30,654 bases of DNA from Apostichopus californicus (Eukaryota; Echinodermata; Holothuroidea; Aspidochirotida; Stichopodidae), in NCBI GenBank assembly GCA_020650975.1, contig JAIPMN010010991.1, positions 1 to 30,654 on the forward strand. Reading direction: 5' to 3'. Positions 1-12,000 of this stretch are shown piece after piece. The notes under the pieces were generated by a model. It ran no database searches. It was given only the letters and a program-made list of their open reading frames with translations, and was not told where the DNA came from. The position numbers and the translations under genes are program-made. Position 1 is the first letter of the stretch; each line of letters begins with the position of its first letter.

Positions 1-780
1 GGTTGGGGCATAGTTAGGTGGGTTTTTCATCCAAGAGCAATCTACAGTTTTCCCATCTGAAATGACTTTCTAAAATTGAAAAAATTCCAAAGTTGAGTTA
101 AATTTTTAAATTGGAAGCCACCCGACGTGTAAGTTGTCATCCATAAGCCCTTGCAGGTTTCTCCCGCATTTGTGGTCACTTAAGCATTGTAAAAATAACT
201 GCTGATTATTATTATGATTATTGCGTTTTGCAGGATGACTCATATAAATACAACTTCTTCAAATTTTTCACAGGACCAAAACTGTTCCTGCATCAAGTAC
301 CAGGGTAGATTGAATAAACCACTACAGAATTCAAAAGACTCAAATTAGCTTTTGAGGTCATTGACCAACCAGTCTTTAAATTTTACAGGATTTTCGGCTG
401 AAATCACTTCACTTTCTTGTTCCACTATAGTCAATTTTCCTAAAAATATTCTCATTATTGTGATAACCATTTTTGTTAGTGAGGCTACAAAAAGTTTCAG
501 GCCCTGGTTTTGTTTTTCTTGTTTTCAGAAAGATTGTTGAATGCTGTCTGCATCTGTTGAGTATGAGAGGAGGTAGTTTGACATCATTGCTGAAGAAAAT
601 TGAAAAAGGAAAAAGGGGGAAGGGGGGAGAACTGGCACATCACCAAATTGAAACCATCTTTGTTTTTTTCTAGGTGTTTTCTTAGGGAAGCTACTATGGT
701 AAAGAGATTTATGGCTATGATGCCGAAGGCTGAATAATAACTTTGCAATTGTGCGTGTGTGTGTGTACAATTTTGTGTCA
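1..780. other. No gene recognised upstream
   Basis: AT-rich non-coding sequence, presumably intron 5' of the first ARID4 exon in the window. Short open frames here have no recognisable protein character. A (GT)n stretch lies at about 751-766, leading into the repeat that follows. Confidence 0.5.
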
Positions 781-1550
781 AAAAAACTCTTCCAAAACGG
801 CTGGGCCGATTTTCTTCAAACTATGTGAGAAGGTACCCCAGGGTGAACCCTTGTGTCTCGCAGATCCCTGAATCAAAGATCAGAGGTCAAAGGTCCAAAT
901 TAGTTAAAATCAGGTTTGACTGACATTTAATCTGGGCTTGATTTTAAAGGTCACGATTTTGGCCAAATTTGAACAGATCATAAGGCTATAGCCCTACAAA
1001 ATACTTGGCCGAAAAATGAAAATTTTCAAATTTCAGTTGGGATGCTCATTATGGATTACCAGAGCTCATAAGCGGTGTTCGTGAAGTTGAAAGTGGTATT
1101 CTATGGAACTTTAGGCCTCTACTGTAAATATTGAAATGTTATTATTTCAAATTTTGTTATAAATTCATGCTTTCTTTCAAATATGTGGTTGCTATGGGAA
1201 CTGAGGTCAAAGGTCACATGGTTAAAGGTCAAATGTATATTTCAAGTGCCAAAAAAAAAAATTAAGTGTCAAAAAAAGCTCTTAAACCTAACTCCTAAAC
1301 AGCTTGGCCGATTTTGTTCAAACTTGGTGGGAAGTTACCCCACTGTGAACCCTTGTCTTGCAGACTCTTTGAAACAAAGGTCAGAGGTGAAGGTCAAAGT
1401 TAGTTAATAACCATTTTTCGATAAACTCCAAGGGAAACATGAAATTTTCTTGGAAGTTGGAACCTTCACACTTTCACTGGTATTATTGAAATGTCAAGTA
1501 GTACCAAAGTATGTGGTTGCCATGGGAAACGAGGTCCCACATAGGACTGG
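781..1550. repeat. Two diverged copies of an interspersed repeat with AGGTCA motifs
   Basis: Two blocks resemble each other: one from about 787 (ggccgattttcttcaaac), one from about 1279 (ggccgattttgttcaaac). Each continues with a GTGAACCCTTGT block, AGGTCA-type half-sites and a GTTGCYATGGGAA block (1188-1201 and 1516-1530). The second copy is about 160 nt shorter between these landmarks. Family unknown; probably a non-autonomous transposon next to a (GT)n tract. Confidence 0.7.
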
Positions 1551-1689
1551 TAGTGCTGCATGACAAACAGGTACATGCCATCACTCAGTACGGCTAGGGT
1601 AGCTTTAAACCTTTGACCAGTGTTACATCACTGATGACACACAGGTTCATAGCGTGTAAATTCAATACGCGTTATCAGTTGTAGGGTGC

Positions 1690-2640
1690 ACATAGGTATG
1701 TGTGGGTATGTACAGTATGTGTGTGTACAGTATGTGACGGCCAGCTTGTAAACACGATATCTTTAGAAGTACAAGTTGAGTCAATGTCATGCATGGTAGG
1801 CAGATGCCCCTTGATACGTAGATATGCCCTATGGTTTGTGGTTCCCATTCATGCATGTTAATGAGTAGGTGGGCCTTAACGTAAAATTCTTATAATGGCA
1901 ATTGCTCTCTTCAACCGTATGTCCGATTTACTTCATACTTGTATGGTGATGTAAGTACATTTTCATTGCAACAACTTAAACCTCCTTAGTATTTATGAAT
2001 GGGTGAGGCTTAATGGTTTGTAAACATGTTTTTAAACATGATATGTCAACAACCGCAAATTGAGTCAATGTCATACTTGGAAGGTACATGCACCATGATG
2101 TGTATATCAGTATATGTGCCCTATTAATTGGTGGGCAGGGCTTAACAGACAATTCGAATGATGTCAATATCTCTGCAACCGTATGTCAGATTTAGTTTCA
2201 TTCTTCCTATGGTGACATGTTCTTAGCAGCAACAATCTCTACCTCGTTTATATCAATGAGTTGGTGGGGCTAAATATGAAATCGTCGCAAATGGCTTGTT
2301 TAACACAATATCTCAACAAACACAGTTGATTCAATGTCATACTTGGTAGATAGATGCCCTATGATGAGTAGATGTGCCCTACATGTTTTGGGACCATCTA
2401 GGCCAACATTTTTTTTGGGGGGGGGGCAAGTATATTTTCTAGTCAGTTTGTTTGGGATCATTTGGTCCCAAAATTTGATAGGGCCTAATTTTTTGGGAGG
2501 GTCCAAAGTGTTACCTTTGCAATAACTCCACAACCATGAATCAGATTGTATTCAAACTGGACTACAGTTGTTGGTGAATAGCTGGTTACGCTGGTACATG
2601 TGAGTTCAACATCTGGGTGCAATATATTGTCGGACCCGTT
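1690..2640. repeat. Degenerate tandem repeat, unit about 275 bp, three copies
   Basis: The landmark TTGAGTCAATGTCAT occurs at 1776-1790 and 2060-2074, and with one change at 2326-2340. It is followed each time by a CATRSWTGG block and a TGCCCTA block. A second landmark, CAACCGTATGTC, recurs at about 1914 and 2177, and degenerate at about 2532. Spacings are 284 and 266 nt. CTTGTAAACACGATATCTT at about 1745 recurs at about 2804, so the family extends beyond the array. Related sequence lies at 24490-24760. Confidence 0.7.
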
Positions 2641-2998
2641 TGGGGATCAAGTGTTTGTTTAAATAGACATTTTTGGGCCTAAATCATTTTAGCCAACAAT
2701 TTTCTGGACCCAATTTTGGATAGTGCCACTGGGCTCTTGCGTTAACATTTACTTTACTAATTGGAGGAATTCATCACTGACACATACAGTATGCAACACA
2801 ACTTGTAAACACGATATCTTGGTAGTTAGAGTGAACATTGTAGTTTGGGATCTATGATCTTGCATTGAGAATAAATCCATGTTCCACATACCGTACTCTG
2901 ATGAAGATTCTTTGTTGTTAGTATGAAGTGCACAGTTAGCAGTTTGGTAAGTACGACTGTAATTTTAATGGCTTCTAATATTTCTTTCTTCAAAACAG
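2641..2998. other. Intron sequence before first window exon
   Basis: Mostly repeat-derived, with a CTTGTAAACACGATATCTT landmark at about 2804, then AT-rich unique sequence up to the acceptor at 2997-2998. No coding exon recognised. Confidence 0.45.
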
Positions 2999-3061
2999 GT
3001 CACCTTTAAAGATAGCACAAGTAGTATTATCCCAGATGAGTTTGTCAAAGGCAATTTAAAG
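2999..3061 (+). CDS. ARID4: ARID4 exon a (first in window): Tudor domain start
   Basis: Encodes [21 protein letters not shown] (split here as [10 protein letters not shown] / [11 protein letters not shown]), aligning with the human ARID4A segment that precedes VGAIVETRTSDG. It is preceded by an acceptor (caaaacag) and followed by a gtgaga donor. It begins in phase 0, so a preceding exon must end on a whole codon. I found no match to the expected N-terminal exon in 1-2998, so that exon is probably upstream of the window. Confidence 0.87.
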
Positions 3062-6000
3062 GTGAGATGATATGATTGGATTTTATAATGTTGCTGTTTC
3101 ACTTGAGAAATGTCACATCTATTGACACTTTTAAGAAGCATTTGAAAACTTATCTTTTTAGGTTTGAGTATGGGCATTAATCTTATTCGTTGTTTTATTC
3201 ACTTTACTTTGCCCATTTTTTATGTATATTTATATTTTTATGTTCTTTATTGTGGTTTATAACCCTGTCTTATATCATTTTTTACTTTTGTTGCTGTTGT
3301 TATTACTTTTAGGTTTTCTTAAGTTTGGTAATTTTATATTCCAGGTATTGGTTCTTTTGTACAGTGATTTATTTCATGATAACAGCACTTTAATATATGG
3401 TATTTATTTATTTTGTCATCAATAAGAGTAAATTACAGTATATACTGTATGCAGAAACACATTACATTGCATAATTTGTATTGTCACAAAGTTTTAAGTT
3501 ACAAAGTTACATTGATAGTGTAGAAAACTGACCTTCAAGCAAGTTTGATTATTTCCAGATACAAGAGTGAAAGTTAGCAGGAAATTTACAGTGTTGTTCT
3601 ATTGTCAATTTGACAAACACATTGGTATATATATATATATATGGAACAGTCTGTAAAACAATAGATCCAGTTGGTGACAATTTGGTGTTTCCATAACTTG
3701 GGTTTACCTTTTAATCTAGTATAAAACAATTTTTATAAAGGCTAGCTATTCTATAACAAAGAGTCTGTTTTGTTGAGGTAACATTGTCAACTTGTTGTTT
3801 ACAAGCTGCTACAATTACTCTCTAAATTTTACTCTCAAAATTTTTACTCTCTAGAAGTCTGATAAACAGAGTAACAGGGACATTCTCTAAATCTAAAGAA
3901 ATTATAAGAAATGATCTAACAGGGCCCTCTCGGTTGTATTACAGATCGGTGAAAATGTCGAAGCCAAACATACAGAAGATGGCAATTGGCAGGATGGAAC
4001 CATTACCAAGCTAAATGATGCCAGTGTGTACACTGTCTGTAAGTAAACTCTGTATCACAGTTCATGCACTACACACTGATCAAGTATTACAGTGTTAATG
4101 AGAGCAAACGGTGAAAAATCACCTGCATGGATGCATTTCACCCCTCCTCCACTAATACCTTCCCCCATCCCCTCCCCCAATCCCCATCCCTAGCCCTGAT
4201 AGTATTCTCCCAATGCTGAGGGTGGGGCAGGTAATCAGCTGGAGGTTAAAGTCTGAAAAGAAACTGGTTGATTGATCGCTATTAGCCTATGATGCTAGCC
4301 TTCTAGAAATACTTTGTTTCTGTTCTTTTGCTGATTTACTGTCTCACAAAACTTTGTTATTTTTCTTGCAGTGTTCGATGACGGAGACGAGAAGACCCTT
4401 CGCCGTTCATCCCTCTGTCTGCAAGGAGAGAAGCACTTTCATGAGAGTGAAGTGAGTCATTTTCGTTTGGTTCTCGATGAGTTTTGGTTGTCTTGGCTCG
4501 ATTTCAATTTTATAATAACAATACAGTCAAAAATGGAGCAGTGGCAATCGGAATATTTTGACAGCCGTGTTGGATATCTGTAAATTTGTACACAACTCTG
4601 TTTAAAAGTTTTGATTTCACTGATTTATGGATTTGTTCCATGGAGACCCATATCAACCATTATGTCATAGTCGTGTCTAATTTTTCATTTTCACCACTCA
4701 GACATTGGATCACTTGCCACTGACTGACCCAGAAAACTTTGGGACACCAGTCGTAAGGGACAGAGCAAAACGGAAAAGACCTCATACTTCCAGGTAAATC
4801 AAACTTTTTCTGAATCATGTCGTGGAACTCTATTCACATGGACATATTTAAAGATTCTTATGTCATTTGTAAATTAATGCCGCTTTCAACTTACCTGCCT
4901 TTACACCTTTATTGCACTCTAAGTTCATAATTTGCAAAGCTGTTTCTGGCCTTAACCTCTCCAAAGACAATGATCCATTGGTTTGTTCTTCACTTAAGTA
5001 GCTGTCTCCAAACACCCTTGTGACATCTACAAATAGCTGATAATTTACTGTTGCTTAAAAAGCAACATTTCCAAGCAGAACAACTTTATATAAAAAATTT
5101 AAAAAATTAGAAAGAAAAACTGTTTGTAAGTAAGTTGTGTATTTTAATGAGTAAATTGATCTTAAGTACATTTTTTTTTAGAGCCCCTTGCTATGAAATC
5201 ATACTGCAAATTGAGTTAAAAAACTCTTTCGTTTCTTGGAACTTTTTTTACAAACAAGTATGGATACATGAATTCAGGTCCTTTCCCGTCCACAGGGTGG
5301 AAGACGACGAGGAGAGCAGCGAGTCTGAAGTCTTCAGGAGACTGCGAAGAGAGGAACCAGACAATGCGGTCGGGAAGGTCGTGTTAGTCGAAACCAACGA
5401 GAAGAGGAAAAACCTGTGGTTCCCAGCTTTAGTAAGTCACGTGTGGTTTTAGGGGCATGATTTTGTGGTTAGGTTAAAGTTATGGTAGAGTTGTACATCC
5501 AAGTCTTAACTTGTTGTGCTGTAGCCTATTGCTTCTTTTCTACTAGACAAGCCCTCTGGGTTTTTTGGAGTGCTTCCTTTCACAATTTTCCCTGTTGTTG
5601 ATATGTTTTGTCCGTTAGTTAACTTCTCTGTATTTATATTGTGAAGAAACAAATAAATGAAATGAAATTTCAGAATTCTCAAATAGCACACCTGTGTTCT
5701 GGTTCAATTCCCTGTATGAAGTCGGCCATTTTTATGGATCCAATCTTAATACTTTGTAATTCAGTTTTAAGAAAAGTTTTCTTCTTTAACATGTATTTAT
5801 CATTGGATGTGTCAAAAAGTTGCAAAAACTAATTAGTGAATTTAAACTTAAAATCTTGTAAATTCTTTCCTCTTTTTGTTTTTGTTCCACAGATTGTGGA
5901 TCCGAGTTGCACCAAAGATGCCCCAAACAGAACAAAGGACCACATTGTTACCAGATCATTTAAGGATAACAAATAGTGAGTTTCTACCGACTATTATGGC

Positions 6001-9000
6001 GCCCAACGGAGGTTATCACTCTGTGGCTACTGTTTTGAGCCTTCAGCTTACAACACTCACATAGTAATAATATACCTTAATTTAGCCAGTTTTGCATATA
6101 TGTAAGAATTGGGTCTGACTTTTAATTGTCATTTACAGGTAATAAATAACAAATTCGGGTGAGATATAGGAATAAAAGAGATTTTTAGAATGGGTGTGTC
6201 ATGTTTGAGTTGGTTTGGTGGTAGGAAGTGAGATATTTAAGTGACTCTCGCTGACACAGTCTGTTTTTTAGACAGTGCAGACAGCACATGATATTATGCT
6301 TTGTTGTTTTTGGAAGAAAACATTCGTATTCATTCACGAGCCTGTTGTTTGATGGTGAAAACCTAAAAAAAGTGTGTCAAATGTAAACTTGTAACTGAAG
6401 ATACACAATCATCAATTGTGTAGTATGCATCCTTCTTGTGAATTCTAGAATTTGAAATAAATTTTTTTCCGTCTAGATCTGCGAATTCTTCGTCTCTGAC
6501 ACCGCCCTCTCTCTTTTACCCGTTATCTTCACAGCTACACGGTACCCGAGAGCAGCTGGAGGTCATTTGCTTCCAAGGATCACATCTACAAAGGAGACAA
6601 CAGCTCCTTGAAATCTGGTGAGTCTACTGAATAGTGCACCTAAGTTAGGAGATACACTAAGCCTACATGTATACAACGGTACCGTGTTACTTAGAGTATG
6701 TAATCTGCACTAAAACACTGGTTCCTTACTGCATGAATGATGTAATAAACACTTATGAAATGGTATGATATTACATGCAGCATGTAATCTCACACACTGG
6801 TACCGTACTACATGAATAATGTAATCTACTCTTACACACTGGTATATTATTACGTGAAACATGTCATCTACTCTTACACACTGGTACCTTACTACATGAA
6901 TAATGTAATTTACCCTTACACACTGGTTCCTTACTGCATGAATGATGTGATAAACACTTATGCAATGGTATGATATTACATGCAGCATTTAAACTTACAC
7001 ACTGGTACCTTACTACATGAATAATGAAATCTACCCTTACACACTGGTATATTATTACGTGAAACATGTCATCTACTCTTACACAATGTTACCTTACTAC
7101 ATGAACAATGTAATTTACCCTTACACACTGGTACCTTACTACATAAATATTGTAATCTACTCTTACACACTGGTTCCTTACTGCATTAATGTTGTAATCT
7201 ACCCTTAAACACTGGTTCCTTACTACATGAATAATGTAATTTACCCTTACACTCTGGTACCTTAGTACATGAATAATGTAATCTACCCTTACACACTGGT
7301 TCCTTACTACTTGAATTATGTAATAGACATTTAACGATATTACGTGCAGAATGTAATCTTACACACTGGTACCTTACTACACTAATGATGTAATCTACCC
7401 TTACACACTAGTTCCTTACTACATGAATTATGTAATTGACATTCAACACTGGTACGATATTACGTGCAGCATGTAATCTTACACACTGGTACTTTAGTCC
7501 TTGAAGTATTCAATCTACCCTTACACGCTTGTACCTGACATTGTCATATTAGTTGCAGAATCTTATAAGAGTTGACATCTGCGCTAAAAGTCTCCCAAAG
7601 TGAGATGCCCAACTGTAGCACATGCTGTTTTAAAAATTGTACATAATATGTCTTGCCTCTCTTGTCCTCAGCGGTGGAGAAAGCAGTCCTTTATATCGAG
7701 ACGGGGCAACTGCCATCCACCTGGGATTTTAATCTCTTGAAGAGCAGAGACAGGGGGGACGGGGAGAGCGAAGGAACGGAGAGCAGCGACGAATCGTCGG
7801 ATGATGAATACGATGAACAAAAGGATGCATGGCTGGCATCGCTTCATAAGTTCATGGAGGAGAGAAGTAAGATGTCTTGTTTTGATTTCAAGTGCCGGTA
7901 ACTAAGTAGACCGGTGATAGGCCTGACAGTGAACAAGCCGGTTCACCATGTTAATGAGTTGCATCATCTTGTAAGAGTTATAATAAGGGTTACAGCAGCA
8001 AATCATTGAAGTTGCAGTTTCATATATATTCTGGATCTAAATGAAGTAACTCGTTTTTGTAACCAGTATCGTTAAAATCAGCATGAAAGACTGTTTATTT
8101 TATGAAGCTAAACAGCCACATGTGTGCATGCAGGAGAAGCTGAATGGCTTGTGACTTACACTTCACGTAGGTTAGGCTATCCAGTCATTATACGGCGTAA
8201 GCACATTTTGGAATGATTTTACAAATTGAAAGATCGTTTCAGTTGGGGGGAAAAAACAGTGGATTTCTCCTGGATGAAAAACCCACCTTTGCTTTTATCT
8301 GGCCATGGCCAGAATCGACGACCTCCCAGATGCTTGGTGTCGTCGCTTCTGACGTCGAGCCGCCTCAGCACCTGTTCATAATTGATATCACGAATGTAAC
8401 CAGTATCATCCTGTTATTGTAAAAGACGTGTAACGGAAACTTTGAAAAAATAGCCCATCCACGTTCTGTCAAGTTGAATTAATGTCAAAAACAAAACCAC
8501 CGATTTGGTTCATTTCACTCGATACTCTGAAATGAGTCGAGCAGTTTGTCAAACCAAGTGTCCACTTTGTACTTAGCTGTGAAAGCTGTTGGAAAAGCAA
8601 AACTTAATGTAAAAAAAAGAAAAAAAGTTGATTTGAAATATGTTTGCAGCTTCTTTATTATTCATGTTCAAATTACACTATGTACCCTGCCATCCGAAAC
8701 GATGACTTTTATTAATCAAGAGAGAGGCAACTTCTCACAGAGTTTAGAAGGTCATGTATGGGTGATATGATTGTCTTAATTTCTTTCTCCCCCTTGTTCA
8801 GGTACACCAATCAACAAACCACCCGTGCTGGGATACAGAGATCTCAACCTCTACAAATTATACAAACTAGTTCAGGATCTGGGAGGCTGCAGGAAGGTCA
8901 CCGACAAACAGCAGTGGAGATACATCGCCAGTAAAATGGGAATACCCATCCATAATACACCACAGTCATACAACATTAAAGCAGCATACAACAAGTAGGT

Positions 9001-12000
9001 TTGGATTTATCTTTGAGGGATGGAGAGGGCAGGGGGGGGGGGGAGTGGGGAAGGAAGTTTGGGAGAGGTTTTTTATAAAAAGGGACAATTCATCCGAATG
9101 ATAGCCTCAAAATGCATTTTTTTTCTTCTTTATTCATTAACCAAAATAAGTCATGTAATGGGCCAGATTTACAGAAGCATTTCACCTTTGCAGGTGTAAT
9201 AGGATTTTCCCCTTTTGTCACTGTCAATTGTAATCTGTTTCCATCAACCATAATGGCGATTTGGAAATAGCTTCATCTTGAAGTGTCTCATTCAGTGTTC
9301 CCCTGAGTTCTTATCAGTGGAAGGTGGTGTAAACATTGCAAACACTTTTTGGGGAAGGAAATAACGGAAGTTGTAAAAACCATGGAAAGATGTAATTTTA
9401 TGGGTCTGGAAAATATGTATAATTTTTAAAGTAAAAGGCTGTAACTTCTGTTACTTAATTTTGCATTGATCATGTAGAGTATGATACTACCCAGGTTGTG
9501 GCAAATTGATAAATGGAACCTAACTTTTAAGGATATATCATATTCAGGTTGTTGTTCTTGGGTTTGCCTCATACTCCTTATGTTGTTGTGCAGGTACCTG
9601 TTTGCGTTTGAAGACCACAACAGAAAACTAGGACCTGGCTTTAGCAGTGTACTGACCAGACCAAGGAGGAGATCATCCTATGAAAGGTGGACTCCAGTAG
9701 CTACACCTTCCCCAGCTAAAGAGGAGAAGAAAGAACCGGAGAAGAAAAAAGAACCGGAAAAGAAGAAAGAACCAGAAAAGAAGAAAGAGGCTGAGGAAAA
9801 ACCGGAAGTTAAAGAGGAACCAGAAACAAAATCAGTACCAAAGAAAAAGGTGATTTGAAATTAATTTCATCTAATGAAATGAAATAAAAGATGTTAACAT
9901 TCCTTAAGGATTTGTTGAGGTTTTCATTTGTTTAGATGTCTAAATGTTGAACTTTTCTCGTCTTGAAACGTTATCAAGAAAGATGAAAATCTCGTCAAAT
10001 GTCTGTCTAAACATCTTGCGTTGCATTCATTGAACATGATAACAATATTTGTATGTATGTATGTGTTGTATGTATTTTAGATCCTCCTGCAAGCAGGAAC
10101 TCCAAAGAAGCCATCATTGGCTTATCAAAGCCGCAAGCTGACCGAAGTCAGTCTCTTAGATTCATATTTAACGTCCATGATTATGAATTGTCAATTGTCA
10201 ACAACTCTGTAACTGGACGACATACATTAATCTTGGAGTGACTCGAACTCAGGACCTTATGATTGTAAGGCACCGGCGTTAACCACTGATATAACACTCC
10301 TAGAATACATTCATATATATTTCACATATAATATATGTCATATATTTCATGGAAGTATATGTGCACGATTAGAGATATTACTTTACAGGCACAACATTAT
10401 ATGAACAAAAATACAAGAACAGGATTGCACGACAGAAGACTAAACTTACACATAGTTACGAGGTACAAGAAATACAATATAGGATGATACATCATTGCAA
10501 GTTGTTACAAGATACAAGAAAAAACAATACAAGATACAAGAACAACATTTCCTGTTGTTATTGAAAACATGAACAACAATACAACATGACGTTACAAGAC
10601 CAATATTACAAATAGTTATTACATTACAAGAGCAATCAGCTGCTACAAGCAAGAAAACAAACAAGCAAGCAGATTGCATGACAGCACTTTTATGTATTTT
10701 AGTGTGAAGCTGAGACAGAGAGTTAAATTATTCCCTTTCGTAGTTCTTCCTTTCTTATTGCAACTTCGATTGGTTTTGAAGTAAACTCCAGAGTTGATCT
10801 GAAGGTCAGCAGGTCAGCTAGTGCTCTGACATCCCAAAGCTGCCTTTGAATTTGTTGTTCTTAAACTGTTGACAAACAGTCCTTCTACCCTTACCTATAA
10901 CTTCAACCTACCTGGGCAAGTAGATTTGCTCTTTAGACAACCTGAAGATAGAGTCCGCTTTCAAATGGGTGGTAACAGACCTACTTTAATTCATTGATTT
11001 TGATTTATTATTTGTACATACAGTACATACTATTTTAAACTTTATCCTATTTATTAATATGTACTTTCATGTATTTATACTGAATTTTTAATAAACTTGA
11101 TATTTGAAAAAAAAAACCAACTTTCATAAAGATTTTTAAAAAGGGTTAATATGTCAGGGGTTATGAATTTTATGAATGGCATATAATAGCTTTTCTCATC
11201 TTCGGGTTTGTTTTCATTGTTATGATGTTTTTCAACCATTTTGAATACATATTTGCTATGTTTCCTCCTATGTTATTCTCCGAACGGCTGTTTCAGACGA
11301 GACGAAAAACGGATGTGACAGAACCGGAGAAGGAGGCAGAAGAAGAGGAGGAAGATGAAGATGAGAAGAAAGATATTCAGACGGAAGAGAAATTGACCCC
11401 TCGGACTGCGAGCAAGAGGGCGGCAGCCAAGTCAGTCTCCAAAGAGGAACCAGAGTTAGACAGGTTTGTATGTTATTGTTATCATCGGCCTATGATTGAC
11501 AAAAGAAAAATTTACATGTGGAATCTAAATGTTTGGATTTGGAGCTATTAACAGAAAGTTTTGTCTCATTGTTTAGCCCAGCAGTCCGTAAACTTTTAGG
11601 CCAGGATCTTCCATGAGGAATGCATACAGAATGAGCTTAGGCTATGAACTTGGTGGCTCAAATGATAACTCAATTGATCTCTGTTGGCAAGCTCTGAAAC
11701 ATACATAAAGCTTTTCAACATCTGGAAAATCCTACGGCTCACCGAAAATTATGTGACCCACTTTTGGATTGTAGACTCAGTTTAGTCAATGACTACTTGC
11801 TTTACTATAAACACTACAGTATCGCAAGCAGCAATAATAACAATGGAATGCTTAGTAGTCAGTGGTAATAGAATATTTTAGAAAGCTTTATTTAGCGTCC
11901 ATAAGATTGTCTCGAAAAAAATGCTTAAATCGAGTATTGAATTTGTCGGGTACCTCATCAAGTTCTTGTTCAAGGCAAGTTTCCATCTTACTTTGAACAT

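Noticed and set aside
6710-7208. Repetitive open frames on both strands in intron 7 (peptides with YQCVRV and [10 protein letters not shown] words)
   Set aside because: They arise from the 41-42 bp minisatellite periodicity; no start context or conservation.
6712-7545. CRISPR array
   Set aside because: Repeats are contiguous and degenerate with no unique spacers, and the genome is clearly eukaryotic.
10081-10150. Exon-like stretch after a TTTTAG acceptor reading [20 protein letters not shown]
   Set aside because: It lies inside the body of the minus-strand SINE. Exons j and k already join in phase 0 without it.
10236-10302. Possible tRNA gene on the minus strand
   Set aside because: A- and B-box words are present, but it is followed by a SINE body and tail, and I could not fold a convincing acceptor stem and anticodon arm.
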